Part shown: in pieces, positions 54,938 through 63,672 of the stretch | How positions within the stretch are numbered: the stretch's first letter is position 1 | Layout of the letters: every line of letters begins with the position of its first letter | NCBI GenBank assembly: GCA_963773735.1 | Contig: CAVZCK010000017.1 | Coordinates: forward strand, 1-64,000 | DNA: 64,000 bases | Reading direction: 5' to 3' | Origin: CAVZCK01 sp963773735 | Lineage (GTDB): Bacteria > Pseudomonadota > Alphaproteobacteria > Rhizobiales > Rhodomicrobiaceae | The notes under the pieces: generated by a model | Seen by the model: the letters and a program-made list of their open reading frames with translations, nothing else | What the model was told of the DNA's origin: nothing | Databases searched by the model: none | Translations under genes and position numbers: made by a program

Positions 54938-56549
54938 TCAGTGGTAGTAACGGGGACCACGGATGTTGGCATGGACGATCGCGGGAGCCTCCGGGCCTGG
55001 CTTGACGGCGACCTGGCGATCCAGATTGTTGTCGAGGATGGATTTGACGGATCGATAGGTGCGGGCGCCGATCTCCAGGGCTCTCAGGCAGGCCGCCTCG
55101 ACCCTCTCCCGGCCATAGGATTTGACCAGCCGAATGATGCCCAGGCAGGCGCGAAAGCCCTGCTCGGGATGACGCCGGCTTTCTAGGATCAGGTGACAGA
55201 GCATCGCTGTGGACACACCGACGGCCGAAGCCTCGCGGCGGAGGCGCTCGATGGTCCAGTCGGCGAAGCGCCGGTGGCTCGACGGCATGTGCTCGTTGAC
55301 GGTGGTGTGCTTGTGGTTGCCGGAGTTGCGCTGATGCACGGCGATGCGCTCGCCTTTGCGGAACACCTCTACGGTGCGGGCCGTGATCCGTATACTGAGT
55401 TCTTCATTGGCGAAGCGATAGGGCACGCTGTAGTAATGGTCTTCGACCTCGACATGATAGTCGAGCCCGGCCCGGCGCAGACGCCACTCGGCATAGACAT
55501 AAGGCTCCGCCGGCAATGGCTTGAGCGCCGGCCGGTCGAGATCTTCGAACAGCTTGCGGCGCGTGACGCCAAGGCGGCGCAAGGGGCGCTGCTCGTTGAT
55601 ATCGATAAGCATGGTCTGGATGGCCTGGTTCAGCTCCGCCAGGCTGTAAAAGCGCCATGAGTGAGCGCTTGTCGCTCACGATAAACGTTCGCTCGTGACG
55701 CAGGCGGCCCAGCAGGTAGCGCTCAACGATCAAAACGCAAGCTTCAACTTTTGCTTTATCGCGGGGCTTTCGTGGCCTGGCCGGCAGGATGCCGATGTCG
55801 TAATGGTCCGCCATCTCGGCATAGGTGCGGTTCACTTGCGGGTCATAGCGGCACGCCTTGATGACCGCCACTTTGGTGTTGTCCGGCACCAGCAGCTTCG
55901 GCACGCCGCCGATCATCTCGAAGGCGCGCGTGTGCGCGGCGATCCAGTCCGGCAGGCTCTGGCTCCAGGTTGCCTCGGCGTAGGTGAGGTTTGACGCGCC
56001 CATCACCGCGACGAAAATCTGCGCGGGCCGCGTTTCGCCAGTGAGCCGGTTGACGATCACCGGCACCGTATCGCCGGCGTAATCGACGAACAGCTTCTCG
56101 CCGCCCAGATGTGTCTGGCACATCGTCACCGGAAGATTGCCTTCCCAGGAGCGATAGAGCTCGCAAAAACGCGAATAGCGAAATCCGTCCGGGTACTGCT
56201 CGATATATTCGTCCCACAGGATCGACAGCGTTACATGCTTGCGTTTGAGTTCGCGGTGCAGGACGGCCCAGTCGGGTTCCACGCAGCGGCGATGGCCCCG
56301 CTTCTTGCCAGCGTTCTTGTAAAGCAGAGCCTCAAGCTCGGCGTCGCCGATCCCTTCCGGCAACGGCCAGCTCAGATTTGCAACGGCGATCCGCTCGATC
56401 GTCGCCCGTATCGTCGACGGCGCCGCGCCGGTCCGCCGGGCAATCTCCCGGATCGGAACGTCCCCCACGGATATCAAACGTAAAATCTCGCGCAGCTTGC
56501 GCATGGTAATCCTCTCTGCTGGCATCGGTTCTCTCCTTAAACGGATCAA
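54938..56549 (-). pseudogene. istA: IS21-family transposase IstA, split by a 37-bp insertion
   Basis: DDE recombinase. The N-terminal HTH (ILRLISVGDVPIREIARRTG) and catalytic core (GEKLFVDYAGDTVPVI; LVPDNTKVAVIKACRYDP; the RPRKPRDKAKVEACVLIVER glutamate region) are in one frame up to YLLGRLRHER. The rest, FYSLAELNQAIQTMLIDINE to the end GPRYYH, is in another. Between them are 37 bases at about 55653-55690 containing a hairpin (GTGAGCG/CGCTCAC). Removing exactly 37 bases restores the frame and a typical IstA sequence. The natural start is probably the ATG at 56525 (MPAERITMRKL) rather than 56549. Confidence 0.85.
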
Positions 56550-56746
56550 AGGAGCGGACCCTAAACGAGTGCCAGCAGAGGCTTCCGGCGCCTCCCTTGC
56601 AAACCGGGCGGAATTATCCCGGAATGGTGGGCGAGGATTTCTCGGAATAGGTGGGCGAGATCATCCCGGAATCGTGGGCGGCTTCACGTCGGAATGATGG
56701 GCGGATCCATCTCGGAATGGTGGGCGCGTTCAGCCCGGAATCAGCA

Positions 56747-56752
56747 ATACAT
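56747..56752. repeat. IS21 target-site duplication, right
   Basis: ATACAT directly after the right IS21 end, matching 53957-53962. The minus-strand reading frame on both sides meets in phase at ATGTAT, so the element may have split a frame. Confidence 0.7.
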
Positions 56753-56996
56753 CCGAGCCACGAACGCGCAGCCCGCCTCTGCGCAACGACCGAAGTACTT
56801 CCTAAGCTGAATGGGACTCAGCTGACATAAACGCCCGCATCTCCCAGTCGCCATTGGGGGGTGCGGACCACTGGTGAGTTTCGCTTCACTTCGGACATGC
56901 CAATGGCCATAAGGAATCTTAATTCTGGCGGGTATCGCTGCCCCATATCGGGGAATGCCGGTGTATCGATGTATCCGCAGCCCGACGGTTTGGCGC

Positions 56997-57245
56997 GTAC
57001 GCAATCGGTCAGGACCCGGGATGCACCGCTTTGATCAGGCAGCTTGAGGCTGCAGCTGCTGGCGTGCAGCTTTCCATTTCCAAGGGAGCATCCCGGCGAT
57101 GCGATTGGCCGGGTGATCTGCGATGCGGGCGAGGAGGTCGGCGAGCCAGGCTCGCGTATCGACGTCATTCATCCGGCAGGTCTCAATCAGCGTGTCGAAG
57201 ACGGCCGCGCGCCGGCCGCCGGAATCACTGCCGCAGAATGTCCAA
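56997..57245 (-). mobile_element. IS66-family element 3' end (tnpC C-terminal fragment)
   Basis: The minus strand encodes FCGSDSGGRRAAVFDTLIET and MNDVDTRAWLADLLARIADH, then PWKWKAARQQLQPQAA, the C-terminus of IS66 TnpC transposases. Past the stop, the sequence reading inward from the edge as GTACGCAATCGGTCAGGACC at about 56997-57016 resembles an IS66 terminal repeat (GTAAGCG-type). Only ~80 codons of ~520 remain. The inner break is fused to a phage capsid fragment. Confidence 0.7.
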
Positions 57246-57533
57246 TTCCGTCGTCCAAGCGTCAACCGTCAGGACGATTTCGGCGGTGTTCACGCCAGCA
57301 CCATCGATCCAAGTGCCGGGAGTGTGCATCTTGGAGCTGACGGTGCCGATCAGCGGGAAACGTGCGGACTTGCCGTTGCTGATCTGGCGGACAAAATGCT
57401 GATCGCGGAACGCAGTCGCGCGCATGAATTCCGTGAGGATTTCGCCACCGAACTGCTTGAGGAATAACGCGTCGTCGGCACCGGCCTGGTTAACTTGGCC
57501 GAGACGGGAGAGGGAGGTATCAGGGGCTGCCAT
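57240..57533 (-). pseudogene. T7-like phage major capsid protein, N-terminal fragment
   Basis: Starting at 57533, MAAPDTSLSRLGQVNQAGAD continues as DDALFLKQFGGEILTEF, then VRQISNGKSARFPLIGTV, HTPGTWIDG and AEIVLTVDAW. This follows the N-terminus of the podovirus T7 gp10-type capsid protein (DKLALFLKVFGGEVLTAF; VRSISSGKSAQFPVLG; ITIDGLLTADV) segment by segment. Such proteins have ~300-350 residues; only ~95 survive, cut by the IS66 end. No other phage gene is nearby, so it is a lone relic of a T7-like prophage or a horizontally acquired fragment. Confidence 0.7.
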
Positions 57534-57626
57534 TGCAGGAATTTCTTCCTTCAGATCGGCAACGCCGAGCTTACTTTTGGCTCCGTATCAAGGGGCAGGT
57601 CGATGCTTCTGCGATTTTGAGTTCTT

Positions 57627-58886
57627 TCACTTTATTGTCGTCACGGCCTTGCGTACCAGCGGGGCAAGCGTCAGCCCCTGCACGACGATGGAAAAGATAA
57701 CGACCGCATATGTCGCGGCCAGGATGAGCGGTTTCTGAGAGAATTCCGGGACCGACAGCACCAGCGCGATTGAAATCCCGCCGCGCACGCCGCCCCAGGT
57801 CAACACCGAAATCGTTCCCTTCATGAACGGCACTCGGACGCTCAACGCGGCGACGGGAGCCGCCACCGAAAGCAACCGCGCCGTCAGAACGATGGGGATA
57901 GCCAGGAATGCGATCGGCATCACGGCCCGATCGGGGCGCAGCACCAACACTTCGAGCCCAATCAGCAGGAACAGCACGATATTGAGAATTTCGTCGATCA
58001 GCGTCCAAAAGCCGAACAGATAGCGCTGGGTTGTTTCACTCATGGCGTCCGCGGGCCCGCGTTCGCCGATCAGCAGGCCGGCACATACCATCGCAATCGG
58101 ACCGCTGAGATGGAGTTTCTCGGCTAACGCGTAGGTACCCATGACCAGCGCAAGCGAGATCAGCACCTCGATGCGGAAATCATCGATAAGCCGCATGGCG
58201 CGGTAAGCCACGTAGCCGGTAACAAGGCCGAGAATCGCGCCACCCAGCGCCTCGACGAAAAACAATCGCGCCACCTGCACAACGCCAAACCCCGCATCGT
58301 CTGCTCCAACAGCCGCGGCAACGAGAATTGTGAACATCACCACGCCGACGCCGTCATTGAGGAGTGCTTCGCCGGTCATCTCGACTTCCGTATCTTTTGG
58401 AACATGCACGGCCTTCAATATGCTGAGCACCGCAACGGGATCGGTAGGACTAATCAGCGCGCCGAATACAAACGCCCATACCAGCGGGATAGGGCTACCG
58501 AGCCAGCCGGCAACCAGCCAAAAGCTGACGCCCACAATCGCCGTCGAGACGAGAACGCCAACGGTCGCGAGAAGCCCGACGCTCGCGGCCCTGCTCTTCA
58601 ATTTGGCCAGGTCAACTTGCAGCGCTCCTGCAAACAGCATGAAGGCAAGCATGCCGTGCATCAGCGCTTCCGTGAAATCGATCTGACGCACTGCATCGGA
58701 TAGTGCGCGGGACAATTCCGTCTCTGCGGTCAGCAGTTCGAGCCCGATGAGGATGAGCGAGGCGGCGAGCCCCATGATCATGACCCCTATCGTGGTCGGC
58801 AGCCGCAGCAGCTTGGCGTTGATGAAGGCGAACACGGCGCTGACTGTCAGCAGGATCGCCACAAGATCGAATATCGATAACAACAC
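57627..58886 (-). CDS. CPA1-family Na+(K+)/H+ antiporter (NhaP type)
   Basis: 419-residue membrane antiporter with ~12 helices. The ion-binding motif of CPA1 exchangers is in FGALISPTDPVAVLSILKAV with GEALLNDGVGVVMFTILVAA (Asp pair region), and a conserved GGVRGGISIALVLSVPEF lies near the C-terminus. It has no C-terminal cytosolic regulatory domain. The start is a GTG at 58886 with AAGGAG unusually close upstream; an ATG is absent. It likely helps with sodium or alkaline stress. Confidence 0.88.
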   Translation of the reverse strand: MLLSIFDLVAILLTVSAVFAFINAKLLRLPTTIGVMIMGLAASLILIGLELLTAETELSRALSDAVRQIDFTEALMHGMLAFMLFAGALQVDLAKLKSRAASVGLLATVGVLVSTAIVGVSFWLVAGWLGSPIPLVWAFVFGALISPTDPVAVLSILKAVHVPKDTEVEMTGEALLNDGVGVVMFTILVAAAVGADDAGFGVVQVARLFFVEALGGAILGLVTGYVAYRAMRLIDDFRIEVLISLALVMGTYALAEKLHLSGPIAMVCAGLLIGERGPADAMSETTQRYLFGFWTLIDEILNIVLFLLIGLEVLVLRPDRAVMPIAFLAIPIVLTARLLSVAAPVAALSVRVPFMKGTISVLTWGGVRGGISIALVLSVPEFSQKPLILAATYAVVIFSIVVQGLTLAPLVRKAVTTIK

Positions 58887-59043
58887 GCACTCCTTGTCGT
58901 TTGAGCCGTTCGCGGAGTACTGCGGCTAACATAGGGCCGCGCAGCCCCAAATGCAGCCTTGAACAATTGGGGACGCTGGGCAGGACAATACTGACGGCGC
59001 GTATCGGTATGCCCCGAGTTTAGGGCTTTTTATCCGGCCAACT

Positions 59044-60060
59044 TCAGCCCTTGCGCACCAGCAGGATCATGCCGACCAACACCGCCAACAGCGCCACCGA
59101 CAGCGCAATGGCGATGCGCGTGGCTTTCACGGCCCGGTCCTTCTCCCACCAACTCGTCGGCTTGATGCCTTGCAGCAGAAACGTCGTCACACCCGCAAGG
59201 TTCACGCAAATCAGGTTCACCAGAAACAGCGAAAACGCGCCTGTTGCCAGGGCCGGATGCCCGCCGCCCAGCAGCAGCCCGGACGTCACCAGCGGCGGCA
59301 ACAACGCCACCGCCACCATGACGCCAATCAACGTCGCCGATACGCCGGTCGTGAATGCCAGCGCGCCCGCGCAGCCCGACGCCAATGCCACCGCGACGTC
59401 GCCCAGCCCCACCCACGTGCGCGACGCCATTTCGGGCAATATCGGGTCCACGTTCAGCAGCACGCCGATGATCACCGACAAGGCCAGCGCCGCCGCAATC
59501 CCCGCCAGCGCCGTCAGGAGCCCGTGCCGAAGCAGCGCCAGGTCACCCAAGGTAATGCCGAGCGACAAGGCGACGTTCGGCCCGAGCAAGGGCGCAATCA
59601 CCATCGCCCCGATGATGACGGCTACGCTGTTGTCATTCAGACCGATCGCCGCCACGACGGTGGACAGCGCCACCATCGCCATATAGACGCGCGATAGCCG
59701 CGCGCCATTCTTGATGTCCTCGTACAACTCCTCGCGGCCGATCCGCTCCGGCGGTTTTTCCTCGGGCGGTGATTGTTCTGATGTAGCGGCCGCCTCCGGT
59801 TCTGGCTCCGCCTGGGCGCGTGGCAAAGTCGCCTCGACCGGCAGAATCACCACCCGGTTGCCCTCGCCACCGGAGTAGCGCTTCTCCAACAGATCCATCA
59901 CCGTTTCGCTCTGTTCCGCATCCAACAGGATACGGACCAGAACTTCGCCGTCCGCCAGTCGGATTTGCCGGTGTTCGAGCACTTTGCACTCGTTCAGGAG
60001 TTCGCGGACGTCCGCGCCGTCCTTCTCCTGCAACACCATTTCCAGCAAACGCAGCGCCAT
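59044..60060 (-). CDS. DUF389 / TIGR00341 family membrane protein
   Basis: 338 residues. The N-terminal ~75 residues form a ferredoxin-like soluble domain (MALRLLEMVLQEKDGADVRE), then an acidic, proline-rich linker. Six helices follow with the family signature DNSVAVIIGAMVIAPLLGPN and FTTGVSATLIGVMVAVALLP. Function of the family is not established. It is flanked by stress-type genes on the same strand. Confidence 0.85.
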   Translation of the reverse strand: MALRLLEMVLQEKDGADVRELLNECKVLEHRQIRLADGEVLVRILLDAEQSETVMDLLEKRYSGGEGNRVVILPVEATLPRAQAEPEPEAAATSEQSPPEEKPPERIGREELYEDIKNGARLSRVYMAMVALSTVVAAIGLNDNSVAVIIGAMVIAPLLGPNVALSLGITLGDLALLRHGLLTALAGIAAALALSVIIGVLLNVDPILPEMASRTWVGLGDVAVALASGCAGALAFTTGVSATLIGVMVAVALLPPLVTSGLLLGGGHPALATGAFSLFLVNLICVNLAGVTTFLLQGIKPTSWWEKDRAVKATRIAIALSVALLAVLVGMILLVRKG

Positions 60061-60098
60061 CCAGCGTCATCCTTTCGATGTCCAGCCGAGGCAGGCCG

Positions 60099-60278
60099 TT
60101 ACCGTATTTCAATCCGTTTCAGCAGCTCCCATATCGGCACCGCCGTAACGCCGCCGACAACCCCGCTCAGATAACTCGGAATGTCCGTGCTGAAAAGCCA
60201 GCGCCACAGCAGGCCAGCGACGAGACTCGTCAGGAGCATGGTCGCGAGCGTGATCAGCAATCTCTGCCAGAGTGGCAT
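60099..60278 (-). CDS. Small two-helix membrane protein, unrecognised
   Basis: 59 residues: MPLWQRLLITLATMLLTSLV starts a membrane helix, and SYLSGVVGGVTAVPIWELLK forms a second. The ATG at 60278 has GGGGAG seven bases upstream, better than the ATG at 60293. No family recognised. It is 38 bp upstream of the DUF389 gene on the same strand, so probably in its operon. Confidence 0.5.
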   Translation of the reverse strand: MPLWQRLLITLATMLLTSLVAGLLWRWLFSTDIPSYLSGVVGGVTAVPIWELLKRIEIR

Positions 60279-60494
60279 TTCACCACTCCCCATGTGAGAT
60301 ATGCCATTGACACAGCTCGTCTTTGTATCTGTCGCGCAAAACCAATTTTCAGGCAACCGTGCCAAAACAGTTTCCCGATGGCCGCGATTAGATACGATCC
60401 CCGTGCTCGGCGATGGCAGCCGGCGCGTAAGCGGGAACACGCATAAGCGTTATCTTGAGCCTGTCGGCCGCAGGAAGATCAGCATGGCTCCCGA

Positions 60495-60917
60495 TCATGG
60501 AACGACGGTCAACGGCAAAGGCGAAAGACTTATAAGCTTTTGCGAGACGCTACCGAGCAATACTTCTTCGACCCGGCCGGCACCCTGTTTGCCGACGACG
60601 ATGGCGTCCGCCTTCTTTTCGTGCGCGATATCGATGATCGTCTGCGCGACTTTGCCGGTCCGCGATTTGAGCATAATCGTGCTGACGCCAGCTTCCCGGG
60701 CGCGATCTCTTGCCGCCGTGAGTGTCGCAGCCGACTGAGATGCCAGAAGCTCTTTCAGCCAGATGTCCTGGTCATTGGTGAAGGCCATGAACACCTTCTC
60801 CGGGAGCCCGTAGCCACCCATTACATTGACGATCAATAGCTCGGCACCATCGGCCTTCGCCCGACGCGCGGCATAATCGACCGCGCGATCCGCGCCCTCA
60901 GAGCCATCCGTCGCCAC
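60495..60917 (-). CDS. Universal stress protein (UspA family)
   Basis: ~141 residues of a UspA fold: ATDGSEGADRAVDYAARRA, DAIVVGKQGAGRVEEVLLGS and SVSQKLISLSPLPLTVVP. The ATP-type loop here is GKQGAGRVEEVLLGSVS, like nucleotide-binding Usps. The first strand (INRILV) lies upstream of the GTG at 60917 but has no start codon in frame; a nearby ATG (60945 region) is one frame off. The start is therefore uncertain and may hide another frameshift. Next to an acetate-kinase cluster typical of low-oxygen or stress regulons. Confidence 0.8.
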   Translation of the reverse strand: MATDGSEGADRAVDYAARRAKADGAELLIVNVMGGYGLPEKVFMAFTNDQDIWLKELLASQSAATLTAARDRAREAGVSTIMLKSRTGKVAQTIIDIAHEKKADAIVVGKQGAGRVEEVLLGSVSQKLISLSPLPLTVVP

Positions 60918-61106
60918 CAGGATACGATTTATTGTCCACCTTCCATTTGTTCTCTCATGACACTCAGTTCTCCTGTTGCAGATCGCTCATCGAAGCCAAG
61001 GGGTCTGGGTCAGTCGACCTTCGACACGCATGAGATGTGCGGCCTGGCGCGGTCCACAGTATCTGCGCGGTTTGTAGGCGCCCATCTTGAAGCCGCGATG
61101 GTCTCG

Positions 61107-62286
61107 CTAAGGGCGAACGAGCGCCAGCGTGTGCTGCGCGATCATCAGCTCCTCGTCGGTCGGGATGACCCAGACGGACACGTCGCTGTCCGCGGTGGAA
61201 ATGCGTGGCCCGCCGGAAACGTTTGCCTGCTTGTCTAACTTGACGCCGAGCCACGCCAGCTTGCTGCACAGCGCCGCGCGCACCGGGGCGGAGTGCTCGC
61301 CGATGCCGGCGGTGAACACGAAAGCGTCCAGCCCGCCGAGCACGGCCGCGTAGGCGCCGGCATACTTCGTCATCGCGTAGACGAAATACTCCACCGCCGC
61401 GATCGCGCGCGGATCCGTGCTCTTCTGCAACACCCGCATGTCGTCGCTGATGCCGGATAGGCCGAGCAGGCCCGCGCGCTCGTACAGCATCTTCTCCAGC
61501 GACGCGTCGTCGAACAGCTTACGGCGCAGCAGATAGAACAGCGCGCCCGACGGCACGTCGCCCGAGCGCGTCGCCATGGGCAGGCCTGACACGGCGCCAA
61601 AGCCCATCGTGGTTTCGACACTGCGCCCGTCCAGCATGGCGCACATGCTGGCGCCGCCGCCGAGATGCGCGGCGATTACGCGTCGTGCCTGCGGTGCGAA
61701 CTTCGGCACCTGTCGGCTGATGTAGTCGTAGGAGATGCCATGGTAGCCCCAGTGGCACACTCCGGCATCGCGCACGTCCTGGGGCAGCGCGTAGATCTGC
61801 GCCACCTCCGGCATCGTCCGATGGAACGAACTGTCGAAACAAGCCACCTGCGGCAGGCCGGGGAACGCCTCGGCCAGCGCCCGGGCTCCTAGCACGTTGT
61901 AGGGCTGGTGCGACGGTTCCATGACCACAAGCGAGTTGAGATACGCCAGCACGTCGCTATCGATACGCACCGGCGCCTCGAAGCGGGTGCCGCCGAGCAC
62001 AACACGGTGGCCGGCGGCTACCACCTTCTATCACGCGAGATTTGCTTCCAGCCAGGTGATGACAAAATGCAGCGCCGTCTTATGGTCGATCGCGTGGCCC
62101 TCGCCCCATTCATGCGTCGTCCAACTGCTTGCCGGCCGCGTTGTTGACGACAAAATGGGGATCACTTTCCATGCTGTCGATCTGGCCGCGGCAAAGCAGA
62201 GGCAGCGCTCTGGACGCGTCCACCGCATAGGCGGCGAACTTCAGGCTGGTGGAGCCCGCATTGACCACGACGATGGCCTCGCTCAT
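61107..62286 (-). pseudogene. ackA: Acetate/propionate-family kinase, frameshifted
   Basis: Acetate kinase interconverts acetate + ATP and acetyl phosphate. The start MSEAIVVVNAGSTSLKFAAY has the phosphate-1 motif NAGSTSLK. After shifts near 62110 and 62030 the main body reads AAGHRVVLGGTRF, CFDSSFHRTMPEVAQIYALP, VIAAHLGGGASMCAMLDGRS and FVFTAGIGEHSAPVRAALCS, all standard AckA signatures. Joined length ~393 is normal. It lies 6 bp after the MaoC-Pta gene, so the two form an acyl-phosphate pathway. Confidence 0.88.
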
Positions 62287-62292
62287 GGCCGA

Positions 62293-63654
62293 TCACTCCG
62301 CGGTTTCAGGCCGTAGAATGGCGGGATCGCGCGTCAGCGCATCGGCGTACAGCACGGCGGCGGCGGCCGAGAAGCGCCGCGCAGCGGCGGTATCGGCACG
62401 GCTGGTCAGGATCACCGGCACCCGCGCGCCGACCACAAGGCCCGCGATCTGCGCATCGGCCATGAAAGCGAGATTCTTGTAGACCATGTTGCCGGCCTCG
62501 ATGTTCGGCACGATCAGTACATCGGCGAGGCCCGCGATCGGCGATGAGATATGTTTGATCCGCGCGGCTTCGGCGTCCACTGCGGCATCGAGATCGAGCG
62601 GCCCATCGACAATGCCGCCGACGATCTGCCCTCGATCGGCCATCTTGGCCAGAATCGCGCCGTCGAGCGTGGCGGGCATTTTGGTCTGCACCATCTCAAC
62701 CGCGGCCAGTACGGCTACTTTCGGCAGGTCGATGCCGAGTGCGCGCGCAAAACCGATTGCGTTCTGGCAGATGTCGCGCTTCTGGTCGGTGTCGGGCGCG
62801 ATATTCAGCGCGACGTCGCTGATGACGAAGCGGCGCGCATAGGTCGGCACCGACACCATCACGCAGTGGCTGATCAACCGTCCGGTGCGCAGTTTTGCTT
62901 CCTTCTGCATGACCGCGTGCAAAAGCACGTCGGTGTGCAGGCTGCCCTTCATCAGCGCCGCAACCTCGCCGGCCCCAGCGGCGGTAGCGGCCTTTAGCGC
63001 CGAATCCTCGGGGCCGTCCGTGGCCACGATCTGGCACTTGGCGATGTCCAGATGCGCCTGATCCGCGATCTGACGGATCTCGGCCTCGGGGCCGAACAGC
63101 ACGGGCAGGATCAGCCCGGCAGCGGCGGCCTCCACTGCGCCGGCCAATGCATCGGCGCTGCACGGGTGCACGACGCCGGTCAGCATCGGCTTAAGGTCTT
63201 TGCAGCGCTCGATAAGCCCCTCGAGTCGATGCTCCGGCACTTGGCGCTGCTGTCGCTTCGTCGGCGCCAGAACTTCCAGCATCGCTGTGGCGAAGACCTG
63301 ACCTGCCGGGTCGGTGCACTGGCCGTCCAGCACGACGATCCCCTGATCCGAGCGCTTCTCCCGCACGACGAGTCGCGCCGTCATAGCCGCGCCGATCGGC
63401 AGCGCACCCTTGATCTGCACCGAGGTCGTGCGGATCGTGGTCCCGGGTCCCGGGAGTGCTGAACCGACGAGCGCGGTCAGGATGGCCGTGACGATGCCGG
63501 CAGCCTCCTGGCTCTCGCCGGGGCCGGCAAGCATGGCCACCTCGCCGAAGGCGGCGGCCCAAGCCCGCACGTCGCTGGCCTGCAACGTGCGCTGTGCCGA
63601 CGCGGTGTCGCCGACAGCGATCTCTTCGAAGGTCTTGTTCACGATCGTCTGCAT
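62293..63654 (-). CDS. Bifunctional MaoC-like hydratase / phosphate acetyl(butyryl)transferase
   Basis: 453 residues: an N-terminal MaoC-like hotdog domain (~1-135; MQTIVNKTFEEIAVGDTASA) and a C-terminal phosphotransacetylase/phosphotransbutyrylase domain (~145-450; CSADALAGAVEAAAAGLILP, VMVSVPTYARRFVISDVALN, SSPIAGLADVLIVPNIEAGN). It converts acyl-CoA + Pi to acyl phosphate for the adjacent kinase. The MaoC part may be a degenerate hydratase, as its catalytic Asp/His pair is not obvious. The start at 63654 fits the family better than 63672. Upstream is a DUF3141 gene. Confidence 0.88.
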   Translation of the reverse strand: MQTIVNKTFEEIAVGDTASAQRTLQASDVRAWAAAFGEVAMLAGPGESQEAAGIVTAILTALVGSALPGPGTTIRTTSVQIKGALPIGAAMTARLVVREKRSDQGIVVLDGQCTDPAGQVFATAMLEVLAPTKRQQRQVPEHRLEGLIERCKDLKPMLTGVVHPCSADALAGAVEAAAAGLILPVLFGPEAEIRQIADQAHLDIAKCQIVATDGPEDSALKAATAAGAGEVAALMKGSLHTDVLLHAVMQKEAKLRTGRLISHCVMVSVPTYARRFVISDVALNIAPDTDQKRDICQNAIGFARALGIDLPKVAVLAAVEMVQTKMPATLDGAILAKMADRGQIVGGIVDGPLDLDAAVDAEAARIKHISSPIAGLADVLIVPNIEAGNMVYKNLAFMADAQIAGLVVGARVPVILTSRADTAAARRFSAAAAVLYADALTRDPAILRPETAE

Positions 63655-63672
63655 GGCTGCACATACGTCCAA

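Larger units (their letters stand above)
53963..56746 (-). mobile_element. Complete IS21-family element with multiple terminal repeats
   Basis: The element is 2784 bp. The left end TGCGGATTCCGACGAAGTCG and the right end, read inward as TGCTGATTCCGGGCTGAACG, are imperfect inverted repeats. Each end holds several copies of a motif like CGGAATGGTGGGCG (right end: about 56615-56740, spaced 28-35 bp; left end: about 53967-54050), the typical IS21 transposase-binding sites. It encodes istA and istB on the minus strand and is bounded by ATACAT duplications. Confidence 0.88.

Noticed and set aside
56615..56745. Regularly spaced repeats resembling a short CRISPR array
   Set aside because: The repeats are the multiple terminal sites of IS21, partly mirrored at the left end of the element, with variable spacing and no cas genes.
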